Positions 26,859 to 34,211 of a DNA stretch of 64,000 bases are shown here, piece after piece. The position numbers were made by a program, and so were the translations under genes. The notes below the pieces were generated by a model. The model did no database searches and was not told the origin of the DNA. It saw nothing but the letters and a program-made list of their open reading frames with translations. Origin of the DNA: Streptomyces barringtoniae (GTDB lineage Bacteria; Actinomycetota; Actinomycetes; Streptomycetales; Streptomycetaceae); contig NZ_JAJHNP010000023.1 in the NCBI RefSeq assembly GCF_020819595.1, forward strand, positions 94,792-158,791, in the 5' to 3' direction. Position 1 is the stretch's first letter, and every line of letters starts with the position of its first letter.

Positions 26859-28706
26859 TCACTTCGGTACGTCGTGCCGCGTACGGCCGAGCGCGCGCAG
26901 CCACACCTCGACCGAGATGGTCGAGTACAGGACGGCCTCCCGCAGGTGCCGGGTGGCGGGGCGCTCCGCCAGCCGGCGCAGCACGTCGCCGTCCACCAGG
27001 CCCAGCCGTTCCAGCCGCGAGTCCTCCCACAGCGCCTTCAGGTCGCCGCGGTGCTCGCGCAGCCCGTCGGCCGCGTCCCTGGCTGCGGTGGCCTTGTCGG
27101 TCCGGCGCAGGCACTCCTCGGGCACGATGCCGCGCATGGCCGCGGTCAGGAGCGGCTTGTACTGCCAGGGCGAGACGCGTTCGTCGGGGCGCACGGCGAG
27201 GGCGGCCTCGATGACCCGGTCGTCGAGGAACGGCGAGGCCATGGGCAGCCCGCAGCGGGCCGCCATGTGGTCCCACTGCCGGATGATGCGGGTGCAGTTG
27301 CGGATCTGTTCCAGGTCGGCGTGGAGTCCCCGGTCGGGGTGCAGCGGCCGGGTCCGCCGGGCGGCCGTGCGCAGTGCCCTGCGGGTCAGGTGCTCGGCCT
27401 CCGGTGTCACCCATTCGAACAGGCGCGGGCTCATGCCCCAGCCGAGGCTGGTGGCGACCGTCGGGGCCAGCGGGTCGCGCAGCCGGTGCTCCGCGTCCGC
27501 CAGCCAGGTGCCGTAGGGGCGGGAGTCGGCCAGGGTGGCGAGCATGGGGCCGAGCGGCCACTGCCACAGCGCCTTGAAGCCGCGCAGCTGCCGCAGCGCG
27601 AACAGCGGGCGGCGCCGGGCCAGCCGGTGGTAGTACGCCTCGGAGCACCAGGCCACGTGGTCGCCCCCGATGCCCGTCAGATGCACCCGGCTGCCCCGTT
27701 CGGCCATGGCCGGCAGGTGGTGCAGGACACGCGCGCGGTCCATGACGCCGATGGTGGGCTCGTCCAGTACGTCGTCGATGTCGAGGAGTCCGGTGTAGAC
27801 GAGGGGTGAGGCCTCGGCGTCCCAGATGACGTGCTCGACGTCCGGCAGGGCGGCGGCGGCCCGCTTCGCCCAGTGCAGGTCGGTGTCGGCGGGGTCGCGT
27901 CCGGGCCAGGTGGAGGCCACGACGCGGGCCGGTGAGCGGTCGGCGAGGAAGCAGACGGAGGTGGAGTCGAGGCCGCCGGACAGGTCGCAGCTGACCGTGC
28001 CGCCGTGCCTGGTGCGGGCGTGGACGGCATCGGCGAGGGCCTCGCGGACCCGGGGGGCGCCGGTGCGCAGCGGGACGACCGGTTCCGGGGGTGTCCACCA
28101 GCGGGTGTGGCGTGCGCCTTGGCCGTCGGGTGCGAGGATCAGCGCCTCGTGCGGGGCGACGGCGGTGACGCCGGGCCACAGCGGTTCGTCGAGCAGGGGG
28201 TGCGGAACGGGCCAGAGCAGCCGTACGGCCAGGCGTTCCGGCGCCGGTTCGACGCCGAGCGCGGCGGCCAGGACGTCCGCCCGGGTCGCGGCCACCCGGG
28301 TGCCGGCGACCGGTGCGTGGAAGACCAGCCGGAGACCGGAGGCCGTGCCCTGCACCCGGATCCGCCCGTCGAGGGCGGCGACCAGGTGGCAGCTGCCGGG
28401 CAGCGAACGGGCCCAGGCGTCCAGCGCGGCGAGGTCGCGCAGGGAGCGGGCGACCCGCTGCAGTTCCGTGGCGTCGACGGGGACGCAGCCGACGAGGGCG
28501 AGGGCGGCGGGGCCGACACGGGCGCTGACGATCTCCTGGTCGTGCCAGTGGCCCACGAGCCAGGGCCGGCCCGAGGCGTGATCGAGGCTGCGGGTGCCGG
28601 GGCGGGCGAAGGAGCGGGCCACGGCGGCCGCGTCCGCGCGGTCGGCGAAGACCGCGAAGTGCGCGTCGCCGTGGCCCGTCCCCGCACTTGCGTGCAGATC
28701 AGTCAT
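26859..28706 (-). CDS. Lasso cyclase (C protein, asparagine-synthetase-like)
   Basis: The 615-residue ATP-dependent enzyme adenylates the ring-closing Asp and joins it to the core N-terminus. The N-terminal part resembles a glutaminase fold without the catalytic Cys2 (it starts MTDLHASAGTG). The synthetase part has the PP-loop SGGLDSTS near residue 242 and STWPGRDPADTD, LTGIGGDHV and MASPFLDDRVIE downstream. ATG 28706 has no strong ribosome site. It is 34 bp downstream of the precursor gene. Confidence 0.93.
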   Translation of the reverse strand: MTDLHASAGTGHGDAHFAVFADRADAAAVARSFARPGTRSLDHASGRPWLVGHWHDQEIVSARVGPAALALVGCVPVDATELQRVARSLRDLAALDAWARSLPGSCHLVAALDGRIRVQGTASGLRLVFHAPVAGTRVAATRADVLAAALGVEPAPERLAVRLLWPVPHPLLDEPLWPGVTAVAPHEALILAPDGQGARHTRWWTPPEPVVPLRTGAPRVREALADAVHARTRHGGTVSCDLSGGLDSTSVCFLADRSPARVVASTWPGRDPADTDLHWAKRAAAALPDVEHVIWDAEASPLVYTGLLDIDDVLDEPTIGVMDRARVLHHLPAMAERGSRVHLTGIGGDHVAWCSEAYYHRLARRRPLFALRQLRGFKALWQWPLGPMLATLADSRPYGTWLADAEHRLRDPLAPTVATSLGWGMSPRLFEWVTPEAEHLTRRALRTAARRTRPLHPDRGLHADLEQIRNCTRIIRQWDHMAARCGLPMASPFLDDRVIEAALAVRPDERVSPWQYKPLLTAAMRGIVPEECLRRTDKATAARDAADGLREHRGDLKALWEDSRLERLGLVDGDVLRRLAERPATRHLREAVLYSTISVEVWLRALGRTRHDVPK

Positions 28707-28740
28707 GACGTCGAGGCAGAGGCCGTCGCTCGTCCGCCGT

Positions 28741-28851
28741 TCAGTTCTTGCTCAGGATGAGCCGGTCGTTGCCGTGGCGCTGCAGCAGCCCGGTCTCCTT
28801 GCGGAAGGAACCGAGTCGGACGAGGGTCGGTGCCTCGTAGGCCTTCTTCAT
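28741..28851 (-). CDS. Lasso peptide precursor (A), citrulassin family
   Basis: This short gene encodes 36 residues. The leader MKKAYEAPTLVRLGSFRKET plus Gly carries the YxxP motif (Y5, P8) for B1 binding and the conserved Thr at -2 (T20). The core is LLQRHGNDRLILSKN, residues 22–36. Asp8 of the core is placed to close an 8-residue ring with Leu1, and LLxxxGNDRLxLSKN is the citrulassin pattern (citrulassin A: LLGLAGNDRLVLSKN). In citrulassins Arg9 becomes citrulline by an enzyme encoded elsewhere; none is in this window. ATG 28851 has AAGGAG about 10 nt upstream. Confidence 0.95.
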   Translation of the reverse strand: MKKAYEAPTLVRLGSFRKETGLLQRHGNDRLILSKN

Positions 28852-28907
28852 GACGTGTTCTCTCCTTCGCTGGTTGTCTCTCCGCCCCCCGAGGGCGGCC
28901 TGTCACC

Positions 28908-28937
28908 AGCTAGCCGGGGAGCGGGGCGGCCCGACAA
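28908..28937 (-). promoter_or_regulatory. Candidate promoter of the lasso cluster
   Basis: Read on the minus strand, TTGTCG (28937–28932) and CTAGCT (28913–28908) are 18 bp apart, 56 bp before the precursor start. A short GC hairpin (28883–28898) lies in the leader. Confidence 0.35.
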
Positions 28938-29289
28938 GATGGGGGAGAACAGTCGGATTGTCTGCAGATTCCGTCCGATGATGGTGTGTTCGAGCGCTGA
29001 ACGGGCGCCTGTGCGGCAGAGGTCCGCGCTCCGCAGGTGCCGGTGGCGTGTGCCGGAGGAACGTTTTCACGTGGACCGCGGCGCGGCGGCAGGACCCCGG
29101 CCGGAACGGGCGCGGGAGGGGATTGCGAGGGCGCACTCCGGTCGGTGCCGCGAATCCGGATGAGGACCCCTAGGGGGCGAGGCCGCCCGGCGTAGGGGGA
29201 GCGCTCCGCCCTGAGAGGTAGGCGAAGAAGCAGGAGATTGGCTCTGGAGATTGATGCCGGTCACACCGGGTGAGAGCGACTATGAAGGC
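28938..29289. other. Intergenic region upstream of the lasso cluster
   Basis: I see no believable gene in this 350-bp gap between the divergent lasso cluster and the small ORF at 29290. Codon bias is lost in all frames. It includes a shared TGACCGGT-like patch near 29264 but no clear operator. Confidence 0.5.
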
Positions 29290-29472
29290 ATGAGCGCAGC
29301 AACCATCTCTCCAGGCCCTGTACGACCGCCGGCCGGCGCCACAGCCGTGGACGGCCCGCATCACCACTGGCTCGGCAACGCCCTGCGCGCCGTCAAGGTG
29401 TTCGCGGAGGCGGCGTTCGGCGTCGTGATCCTCGGCGAGTACGGCGAGGAAGCGGGCATACGCCGCAAGTGA
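29290..29472 (+). CDS. Small conserved hypothetical protein
   Basis: A 60-residue protein: a flexible Pro/Gly N-terminus, then HHHWLGNALRAVKVF, a short hydrophobic segment (FAEAAFGVVILG) and a charged tail EYGEEAGIRRK. GC-rich third positions support coding. ATG 29290 has GAAGG one base upstream, so its initiation may be leaderless or weak. Family unknown; it lies 18 bp before the mannosyltransferase remnant. Confidence 0.6.
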   Translation: MSAATISPGPVRPPAGATAVDGPHHHWLGNALRAVKVFAEAAFGVVILGEYGEEAGIRRK

Positions 29473-29490
29473 CCGCATAGGGTCGCGTCC

Positions 29491-30036
29491 GTGCCACCAC
29501 AGACGGTGCGGAAACGGACGGCAGCCCTCCTCCTGGCCCTCTCCCTCGCCGCCTTCGCCGCGTTGTGCGTCCTGCAGCACGCACCCATGGCCGACCTGCT
29601 CGTCTACCGCGCCGAGGGCGCGGCCGTGGCCCACGGCACCGATCTGTACGGCTTCACCGTCACCCGGTGGCGCCTCCCCGCGACCTACCCGCCCTTCGCC
29701 GCGATCCTGTTCGTCCCGGCGGCCTGGCTCCCCCTCCCGGCCCTGAAGGCGGCCTTCCTCGCGGGCAACGCGCTCCTGCTCGCCGCCCTGATCGCCCTCT
29801 CGGCCCGCCTCGCGGGAAGAACGGTCTCCCGGCCCCTGCTCGGCACGGCCACGGCCCTGTTCCTCCGGCTCGTCCCGCACGAGGGCGCCCGCGACCTCCG
29901 CCTGCCCTGGTGGCAACAGCCCCTGGCATCGCCGTACCCGCTGCTGGGGCCGGCGCTGGTCGCGGCGGCGGCGCTCCGGGCGGCTCAGCCGGTGCTGTCC
30001 TCCGCCAGGATCTCGTCGGCGTCCACGATCCGGTAG
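29491..30036 (+). pseudogene. GT87-type mannosyltransferase remnant with internal deletion
   Basis: The frame encodes 181 residues where GT87 (DUF2029) polyprenol-phosphate mannosyltransferases have about 400. Residues 1–120 match the family N-terminus: signal-anchor helix, ADLLVYRAEGAAVAHGTDLYGF with the catalytic-type acidic pair, TYPPFAAILFVPAAWLP, and a second helix. The text then jumps to VPHEGARDLRLPWWQQPL, which looks like the C-terminal tail of the same family, so the middle seems deleted in frame. TAGGGT lies 7 nt before GTG 29491. Its 3' end overlaps convergent xpb by 52 bp. Confidence 0.6.
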
Positions 30037-31634
30037 GAGTAGCCCTGTTCGGCCAGGAAGCGCTGGCGGTGGGCGGCGAAGTCCTGGTCGATGGTGTCGC
30101 GGGCGACGACCGAGTAGAAGTGGGCCTGGTGGCCGTCGGCCTTGGGGCGCAGGACGCGGCCGAGGCGCTGGGCCTCCTCCTGGCGGGAGCCGAAGGTGCC
30201 GGACACCTGGACGGCGACCGTCGCCTCCGGCAGGTCGATGGAGAAGTTCGCGACCTTCGACACCACCAGCACGCTGATCTCGCCCTCCCTGAAGGCGTCG
30301 AAGAGCTTCTCGCGCTGGGCGTTGGAGGTCTCGCCCTTGATGACGGGGGCGTTCAAGTGCTCGCCCAGTTCGTCGAGTTGGTCGATGTACTGGCCGATGA
30401 CGAGGATCTGCTGCCCGGCGAAGCGGCGGACGATCGCCTCCGTCACCTTCCGCTTGGTGTCCGTCGTCGCGCAGAAGCGGTACTTCTCCTCCGTCTCGGC
30501 GGTGGCGTACGCCAGCCGCTCGGTGTCCGTCAGGTTCACCCGGACCTCGACGCAGTCGGCCGGCGCGATGTAGCCCTGCGCCTCGATCTCCTTCCAGGGC
30601 GCGTCGAACCGCTTCGGCCCGATGAGGGAGAACACGTCCGACTCGCGGCCGTCCTCGCGGACGAGGGTGGCCGTCAGGCCGAGCCGGCGCCGGGCCTGGA
30701 GATCCGCCGTGAACTTGAAGACGGGAGCGGGCAGCAGGTGCACCTCGTCGTAGACGATCAGGCCCCAGTCCCGGGAGTCGAAGAGTTCGAGGTGGGGGTA
30801 GATCCCCTTCCGCTTGGTGGTCAGCACCTGGTAGGTGGCGATGGTGACCGGGCGGATCTCCTTCTTCGTGCCGCTGTACTCGCCGATCTCGTCCTCGGTC
30901 AGCGAGGTCCGCTTCACCAGCTCGTGCTTCCACTGACGGGCCGAGACGGTGTTGGTGACCAGGATGAGCGTCGTGGACTTGGCCTGGGCCATGGATCCTG
31001 CGCCCACCAGTGTCTTACCGGCACCGCACGGCAGCACGACGACGCCGCTGCCGCCGTGCCAGAAGTTCTCCACGGCCTGCTTCTGGTACGGCCTGAGGGC
31101 CCAGCCGTCCTCCAGCAGCTCGATCGGGTGCGCCTCACCGTCGACGTACCCGGCGAGGTCCTCGGCCGGCCAGCCCAGTTTCAGCAGCACCTGCTTGATC
31201 TGCCCGCGCTCGGAGGGGTGCACGACGACGCTGTCCGGGTCGATCCGCGCACCGACCAGCGGGGCGATCCGCTTGGACTTCAGCACCTCCTCCAGCACCG
31301 GCCGGTCGGTGGTGGTCAGCACGAGTCCGTGCGCGGGGTGCTTGCTCAGCGTGAGCCGCCCGTACCGGTCCATCGTCTCGGCGATGTCCACGAGCAGCGC
31401 GTGCGGCACCGGATACCGGCTGTACTGCACCAGGGCGTCCACGACCTGCTCGGCGTCGTGCCCGGCGGCGCGCGCGTTCCACAGCCCGAGCGGGGTGACC
31501 CGGTAGGTGTGGATGTGCTCGGGCGCCCGCTCCAGCTCGGCGAACGGAGCGATGGCACGCCGGCAGTCGTCGGCCCGCTCGTGATCGACTTCCAGGAGCA
31601 GGGTCTTGTCGGACTGGACGATTAGGCAGGACAC
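29985..31634 (-). CDS. xpb: DNA repair helicase XPB (bacterial type), start rebuilt by insertion
   Basis: A 549-residue superfamily 2 3'-5' helicase, homologous to eukaryotic XPB and mycobacterial Rv0861c. N-terminal domain 1–180; Walker A LPCGAGKT near 200; DEVH box VYDEVHLLP near 292; motif VI EEAQRLGRVLRPK near 505. Translation starts at GTG 31634 (MSCLIVQSDK) behind GGAGG with 5-nt spacing. Homologues begin ...GPLIVQSDK, and the displaced native start is found at 34141, beyond the inserted element. The first four codons and ribosome site are therefore supplied by the element. The rest is intact, so the protein should work. Confidence 0.95.
   Translation of the reverse strand: MSCLIVQSDKTLLLEVDHERADDCRRAIAPFAELERAPEHIHTYRVTPLGLWNARAAGHDAEQVVDALVQYSRYPVPHALLVDIAETMDRYGRLTLSKHPAHGLVLTTTDRPVLEEVLKSKRIAPLVGARIDPDSVVVHPSERGQIKQVLLKLGWPAEDLAGYVDGEAHPIELLEDGWALRPYQKQAVENFWHGGSGVVVLPCGAGKTLVGAGSMAQAKSTTLILVTNTVSARQWKHELVKRTSLTEDEIGEYSGTKKEIRPVTIATYQVLTTKRKGIYPHLELFDSRDWGLIVYDEVHLLPAPVFKFTADLQARRRLGLTATLVREDGRESDVFSLIGPKRFDAPWKEIEAQGYIAPADCVEVRVNLTDTERLAYATAETEEKYRFCATTDTKRKVTEAIVRRFAGQQILVIGQYIDQLDELGEHLNAPVIKGETSNAQREKLFDAFREGEISVLVVSKVANFSIDLPEATVAVQVSGTFGSRQEEAQRLGRVLRPKADGHQAHFYSVVARDTIDQDFAAHRQRFLAEQGYSYRIVDADEILAEDSTG
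31615..31622. repeat. Attachment-site core TGGACGAT (left junction)
   Basis: This 8-bp core joins the element to the xpb reading frame. It matches the copy at 34119–34126 exactly; flanks differ, as expected of attL and attR. Confidence 0.75.
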
Positions 31635-31695
31635 GCATACCTCCACGGATTGGATCGTCAGCGTGACAGAAACCTCACCTGCCACGGCTCGGGCC

Positions 31696-32550
31696 ATGCC
31701 CCGTGCCCGGCGCCGGAAGGGCGTACCGGCCAGCGCGCCGGGGATGCGCGCCGCTATCTATGTTCGCCTATCGCGTGAAACGGACGAGACGACTTCTCCT
31801 GAGCGCCAGCGGGCGGCGTGCGAGGCGCTGTGTGAGGCACGTGGCCGGGACGTCGTAGTCGTCGGGGAAGACATCGATGTCTCCGGCTTCTCGCGGGCCT
31901 CGACCGGCCGGGTCTGCAACGCATCCTGACCCGGCTCGCCGAGCTGGACGTGATCGTGTTCTTCAAGATCGGCCGGCTCGCACGCTCGACGGTCGACTTC
32001 GCGGAGATCATGCGACTCGCCGAGCACCAGAGCGTTGCGCTCGCACCGGCCACGGAACCTCTTGACCTCACATCGCCCATGGGCCGGGCCATGGCAAAGG
32101 TCATCGCGGTCTTCGCCGAGCGGGCGGGTTCCGTACGGGTACATGGTCGTCCCCAACCCCAACGGGGCGGGCAAGGTCCTCGCAGTCAACGAGGACGAGG
32201 CCAAGACGATCAGGAAGATCGTGGAACGGGTCCTGGCCAAGGACTCCCTCATGCAGATCATCAACGACCTCAACAAGGAGGGCGTCCCGTCGCCCGGCCA
32301 CACCTCACGCCAGACCACGGGCAAGCGCAGCGACTCCAAGCAGTGGTACACGACGACGCTGCGCAGCCTGCTGGGCAATCCCCAGTTGCTCGGCCAGGTC
32401 GTCGAGGACGGAAAGCCGATCCTGCGGACGGGCGGTCTGCCCCTGGTCAACCGCCCGCCGATCCTCGAAAGGGGACGTCGCTGTTGCGCGGCATCATGCA
32501 CTGCGGATTGCGGCGAGAAGACCACACGAAACAGCGCGGCCGGGCGTTTC
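31696..32550 (+). pseudogene. Large serine recombinase/integrase, multiply broken
   Basis: Fragments in three frames rebuild one integrase. MRAAIYVRLSRETDETTSPERQR (from 31744) is the catalytic N-terminus with the nucleophile Ser in RLSRE. A frameshift near 31910 leads to LDVIVFFKIGRLARSTVDFAEIM. A deletion with frameshift near 32125 leads to RVPYGYMVVPNPNG and the recombinase domain (MQIINDLNKEGVPSP, LRSLLGNPQLLGQ). Another shift near 32470 gives SLLRGIMHCG, the zinc-ribbon start, and the rest is missing. Plus strand, directly beside the left junction. Inactive. Confidence 0.88.
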
Positions 32551-32755
32551 ACACCTTCTGGCTCGCTCGTACGCAGTTGGACCAAGGGAAGCTCGATCAG
32601 GCGTGCCACACGGCCACGCAGGCCCTGGTGCCCGCGTCGGCAGTTGCCTCAGAGCGGGTTACCGGCCATCTGCGAGAGTTCTACGACCAGTTGGCCCACG
32701 CAGGCAGGAGCCCGTAGCCCTGGCCTTCGACGCGAGGCTACGGGAACTCCTCCCA
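32551..32755 (+). pseudogene. C-terminal fragment of a TPR-type transcriptional regulator
   Basis: FWLARTQLDQGKLDQACHTA (from about 32557) and VASERVTGHLREFYDQL match the last TPR repeats of the long Streptomyces HTH/TPR regulators. A frameshift near 32712 separates it from VALAFDARLRELL, the usual end of the same family. No N-terminal part is present. Confidence 0.65.
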
Positions 32756-33044
32756 CCACGAGGGCCATGGGCAGCTCCCAGGCCGGACATCAACCAGACA
32801 CAGATTCACCGTGTGCCCGTCGCCGAGCAATACGAGAGAGAGGGGACTCACCGAACGGCAAGCGTGTTCTGGCGCTGAACCGGCTGATGGCGGCCGAACC
32901 GGGCTCGGCACCTCATTTCCACGGTGCAAGTATGCAACAGCCTTTGATTATTGAGAATTGAATGATTGTCAACTTGTTTATACAGGTTCTGCTATGGTCG
33001 TTCATGATCGCGTTTACGTGGCGCATAGCCGGTTAGGACATGTC
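32756..33044. other. AT-rich gap within the element
   Basis: No gene is evident. From about 32930 to 33020 the sequence is strikingly AT-rich for this genome and contains TTGAAT (near 32956) and TATACA (near 32980), a possible promoter for the two downstream genes. Confidence 0.45.
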
Positions 33045-33209
33045 ATGAATGACAAGCGAACACCTGGCGTTGCTGTGGGAGTTGCCGCCTTCAATGTGGT
33101 GCTGACCTTGGCGGCAACCGTGGCGACCTGGGACGGCGGCCCTAGCCCCTGGGCAGCAGCCGCCGCGAGTTCTCTGCTTGTTCTGTTCGTGCTTCTTGGC
33201 CGCCGCTAG
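33045..33209 (+). CDS. Small two-helix membrane protein
   Basis: A 54-residue protein: charged MNDKRTPG, helix one (VAVGVAAFNVVLTLAATVATW), a short GGPSPW turn, and helix two (AAAAASSLLVLFVLL) ending GRR. ATG 33045 has AGGA about 8 nt upstream. It lies 64 bp before the secreted bacteriocin-like gene on the same strand, so a helper or immunity role is conceivable; this is inference only. Confidence 0.65.
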   Translation: MNDKRTPGVAVGVAAFNVVLTLAATVATWDGGPSPWAAAAASSLLVLFVLLGRR

Positions 33210-33273
33210 CGCCTGACGCGCCCCTGTCCCTCGCGCTGGCTGTATCTGGCAGCCAGCTAGAAAGAACGGTCCC

Positions 33274-34020
33274 GTGAGACTCTCATACCGTCTTGCCACT
33301 GCGGCCCTCGCCGGCCTGGCCCTCATGGCCACTACCGCCGCTCAGAGCAACGCTTACACCCCCACTGCCGCCGTCGCTTCCGTTTCGGCCGACAGCGGTT
33401 TGTCCCCCGAGGCCGCTGCGCTTGTCGACAAGGTCCAGGAGCTGCAGAGCCAGTCCTCCGTGCTGGAGGGCGAGAAGGCGCAGACGTGGGTCAACCGCGT
33501 CAAGACCGCGGTGGACGGCAAGGAGATATCCGCTCACCTGAAGGCGGGCTCATCCCTGGCGTTCGAGCGCGCCAGCGTCTACGCCTTCAAGAACGGCAAC
33601 ACGCAGGTCGCCGTGCCCATCAGTGGCCAGGTCCTCGGCGCAAGCCTGAACGCCGTCTACGACGCCTCCGGCAAGCTGGTCAACACGCTGGAGATGCAGC
33701 TCACCCACGATGACAAGACCGGTCACGCGCAGGTCTGGCGCAACGGCTCCCTGACGAACGACAAGATCATCAAGGCCGCCGACCTTCCGAGCGCACCCAC
33801 CAAGGAGCCGCAGATTGCTGCCAGGGGGTTCAGCTGGCACAAGCTGAACAGCTGCCTCGCCAATGCAGGCGTCTCGTCCTGGACCCTCGCGCTGATTGGG
33901 ACCGCTTGTGCGGCCGCCTGCGTGGGAACGGCTGGTGCGGCGTGCGTGCCGTGCATCACCGCTGCTGGGGGCCTCGGCGCCGGAACCGTGTGGTTCTGCA
34001 TAGGGAAGGCAACCTCCTGA
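33274..34020 (+). CDS. Secreted protein with halocin C8-like Cys-rich C-terminal domain
   Basis: The 248-residue precursor has a signal peptide (RLATAALAGLALMATTAAQS, cleaved near 27), an N-terminal domain of about 160 residues rich in Gln, Lys and Ser, and a hydrophobic Gly/Ala-rich C-terminus from residue 191. The C-terminus holds six Cys: C194-x17-C212-x3-C216-x7-C224-x2-C227-x14-C242. Layout and composition resemble halocin C8 precursors, where the N-terminal part is an immunity protein and the C-terminal part the bacteriocin. GTG 33274 has only a weak ribosome site. Part of the xpb-inserted element. The bacteriocin reading is from pattern, not demonstrated. Confidence 0.7.
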   Translation: MRLSYRLATAALAGLALMATTAAQSNAYTPTAAVASVSADSGLSPEAAALVDKVQELQSQSSVLEGEKAQTWVNRVKTAVDGKEISAHLKAGSSLAFERASVYAFKNGNTQVAVPISGQVLGASLNAVYDASGKLVNTLEMQLTHDDKTGHAQVWRNGSLTNDKIIKAADLPSAPTKEPQIAARGFSWHKLNSCLANAGVSSWTLALIGTACAAACVGTAGAACVPCITAAGGLGAGTVWFCIGKATS

Positions 34021-34042
34021 GACCTTGACCTCAGCATAGGTT

Positions 34043-34087
34043 CTGCGGCCGTTCGCCCTCATTCGCACTGAGGGCGAACGGCCGCAG
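34043..34087. terminator. 19-bp perfect hairpin at the end of the element
   Basis: CTGCGGCCGTTCGCCCTCA (34043–34061) pairs perfectly with TGAGGGCGAACGGCCGCAG (34069–34087). It ends the bacteriocin-like transcript. Being symmetrical, it could also stop minus-strand transcription coming from the helicase-associated gene. Confidence 0.85.
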
Positions 34088-34118
34088 TCCGTAAGCAACG
34101 GTAGCGTGAGGCTCCCCG

Positions 34119-34141
34119 TGGACGATCAGCGGTCCGTTCAC
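34119..34141 (-). repeat. Attachment core (right junction) plus displaced native xpb start
   Basis: TGGACGAT (34119–34126) repeats the left core. Bases 34141–34127 on the minus strand read GTG AAC GGA CCG CTG, continuing through the core as ATC GTC CA, i.e. MNGPLIV, the expected N-terminus of bacterial XPB. Confidence 0.8.
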
Positions 34142-34211
34142 GAGCGGCTGCCTGTCTGAACGGCTGGGCGTGGCCAAACATCCGGTGTGCCGTAAACGCC
34201 GACGATCACCG

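Larger units (their letters stand above)
31615..34126. mobile_element. 2.5-kb relic serine-integrase element inserted in the xpb 5' end
   Basis: Both junctions carry TGGACGAT. Left of it is the xpb body (codons ATC GTC CAG TCC GAC). Right of it, at 34127–34141, the minus strand reads GTG AAC GGA CCG CTG, the native xpb start (MNGPLIV...). The element holds a broken serine integrase next to the left junction, a regulator fragment, a small membrane protein, a secreted bacteriocin-like protein and a 19-bp hairpin. Without it, xpb would lie about 70 bp behind the helicase-associated gene. Confidence 0.85.
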
